Shown here one piece after another: positions 63,544-64,000 of a stretch of 64,000 bases of DNA. Position numbers and translations under genes: made by a program. The stretch is from the NCBI GenBank assembly GCA_011947345.1, contig JAAVTG010000528.1:124001-188000 (forward strand). The letters are read 5' to 3'. The DNA is from Phytophthora quininea. Lineage: Eukaryota > Oomycota > Peronosporomycetes > Peronosporales > Peronosporaceae. The notes under the pieces were generated by a model, which saw nothing but the letters and a program-made list of their open reading frames with translations, ran no database searches and was not told where the DNA came from. How positions within the stretch are numbered: the first letter of the stretch is position 1; each line of letters opens with the position of its first letter.

Positions 63544-63608
63544 GTTGTATATTACAACATCGTTTTTCGCACTTTTTCTTAACATGTTGTATTTAACAAC
63601 ATGTTAAG
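63544..63608. repeat. Two hairpins at the right end of the degenerate element
   Basis: GTTGTA-TAT-TACAAC (63544-63558) is a 6-bp stem with a 3-nt loop. Positions 63578-63590 and 63596-63608 form a perfect 13-bp stem with a 5-nt ATTTA loop. Together they mirror the hairpin-rich left side at 60.03-60.47 kb. Confidence 0.7.
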
Positions 63609-63790
63609 ACCGGCTCATTTCGCAGGGTTTCTGTAGTTTTGCACGCGGGTAGGTTAACATCTTGCAAAACCGAGCGAAGGATAGGCGGCACATCCACAAA
63701 AGCGGGTTGGGTCTTCCTGCCCAGATTGATTGCTCCAACGTGCGCCAGTGATCAAAATCACTCAGTCTGGGAACAGCGCCAAAAAACAGT

Positions 63791-64000
63791 ATGGCGCCGA
63801 GGCGTGAGACTCGGCGCGAGTCAGAAGCCTTCAAGGCACGGCTGGCTGGGCTGGGACCCGACACCCGCAAACGGGCACTCATTGAACACCGCGCATTCAT
63901 TGCAGGAGACCGAGCAACAGACCCAGACTTCGGAGATGAGCCGCCTCAGCAAGGACAGGGTATGCCGGGACGTGTGCCCCGGCCCGCCGGGGCACCGCTG
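63791..64000 (+). CDS. ORF start running off the window, family unknown
   Basis: From ATG 63791 the frame is open to the end (70 codons): MAPRRETRRESEAFKARLAG, then RALIEHRAFIAGDRAT and a Gln/Gly/Pro-rich stretch. The composition (basic, then Pro/Gly/Gln) resembles the start of a retroelement gag, but nothing decisive is visible. Incomplete at the 3' end. Confidence 0.35.
   Translation, partial: MAPRRETRRESEAFKARLAGLGPDTRKRALIEHRAFIAGDRATDPDFGDEPPQQGQGMPGRVPRPAGAPL

Noticed and set aside
1..64000. CRISPR arrays, bacterial operons, riboswitches or Shine-Dalgarno sites
   Set aside because: None seen. Short spliceosomal introns and gene content are eukaryotic. The direct repeats present are few and belong to transposons or protein-coding tails.

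Overview
The window looks like a piece of an oomycete nuclear genome, most likely Phytophthora or a close relative. The signs are: short GT-AG introns of about 56-71 nt; a tandem family of expansin-like proteins with double-psi beta-barrel and carbohydrate-binding domains; temptin-domain membrane proteins; expanded folate/biopterin-type (BT1/FBT) transporters; an oomycete-style bZIP factor; and gene-sparse flanks filled with Harbinger-type and tyrosine-recombinase elements. This is inferred from gene content; no marker rRNA is present.

Layout. 0-6.6 kb: 3' part of a YaaA/UPF0246 gene, a degenerate actin fragment tandem to an actin-like gene with an internal deletion, a four-exon EF-hand-like gene on the minus strand with a decayed tail, and two convergent armadillo-repeat paralogues. 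6.7-15 kb: a cluster of two temptin-domain genes and three BT1/FBT transporters. 15.1-25.3 kb: one giant minus-strand gene encoding an EPG5 homologue (autophagosome-lysosome tether). 26-29.8 kb: a CENP-B-like helix-turn-helix protein, a decayed multi-TM/LRR receptor-like gene and a small secreted repeat protein. 30-42.7 kb: seven expansin-like genes. Six lie on the minus strand and one on the plus strand; that one shares an almost identical coding block with one of the six. 42.9-46.97 kb: a convergent pair of Cys-rich single-pass membrane proteins and a bZIP factor. 47.1-50.9 kb: a 3.86 kb near-perfect palindrome of two head-to-head Harbinger-type transposons. 51.3-52.5 kb: remnant of a pre-SET/SET protein. 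52.7-60.0 kb: a degenerate tyrosine-recombinase (DIRS/Ngaro-like) retroelement on the minus strand. 60.0-60.5 kb: an unusual dense array of tiny hairpins. 60.5-63.4 kb: a degenerate element with a Myb-like protein (+) convergent on a Harbinger transposase (-). The last 210 nt open a further ORF that runs off the edge.

Many otherwise intact genes are interrupted by one-base deletions, and nearly all of these sit in homopolymer runs of 3-5 bases. This points to sequencing or assembly error more than gene death, so I call those genes CDS with a frameshift. I keep 'pseudogene' for cases with stop codons, missing segments or several lesions. Functionally, the window combines secreted and surface cell-wall-active proteins (expansins, temptins, Cys-rich proteins), nutrient uptake (BT1/FBT), one housekeeping autophagy gene and a transposon-rich right third.
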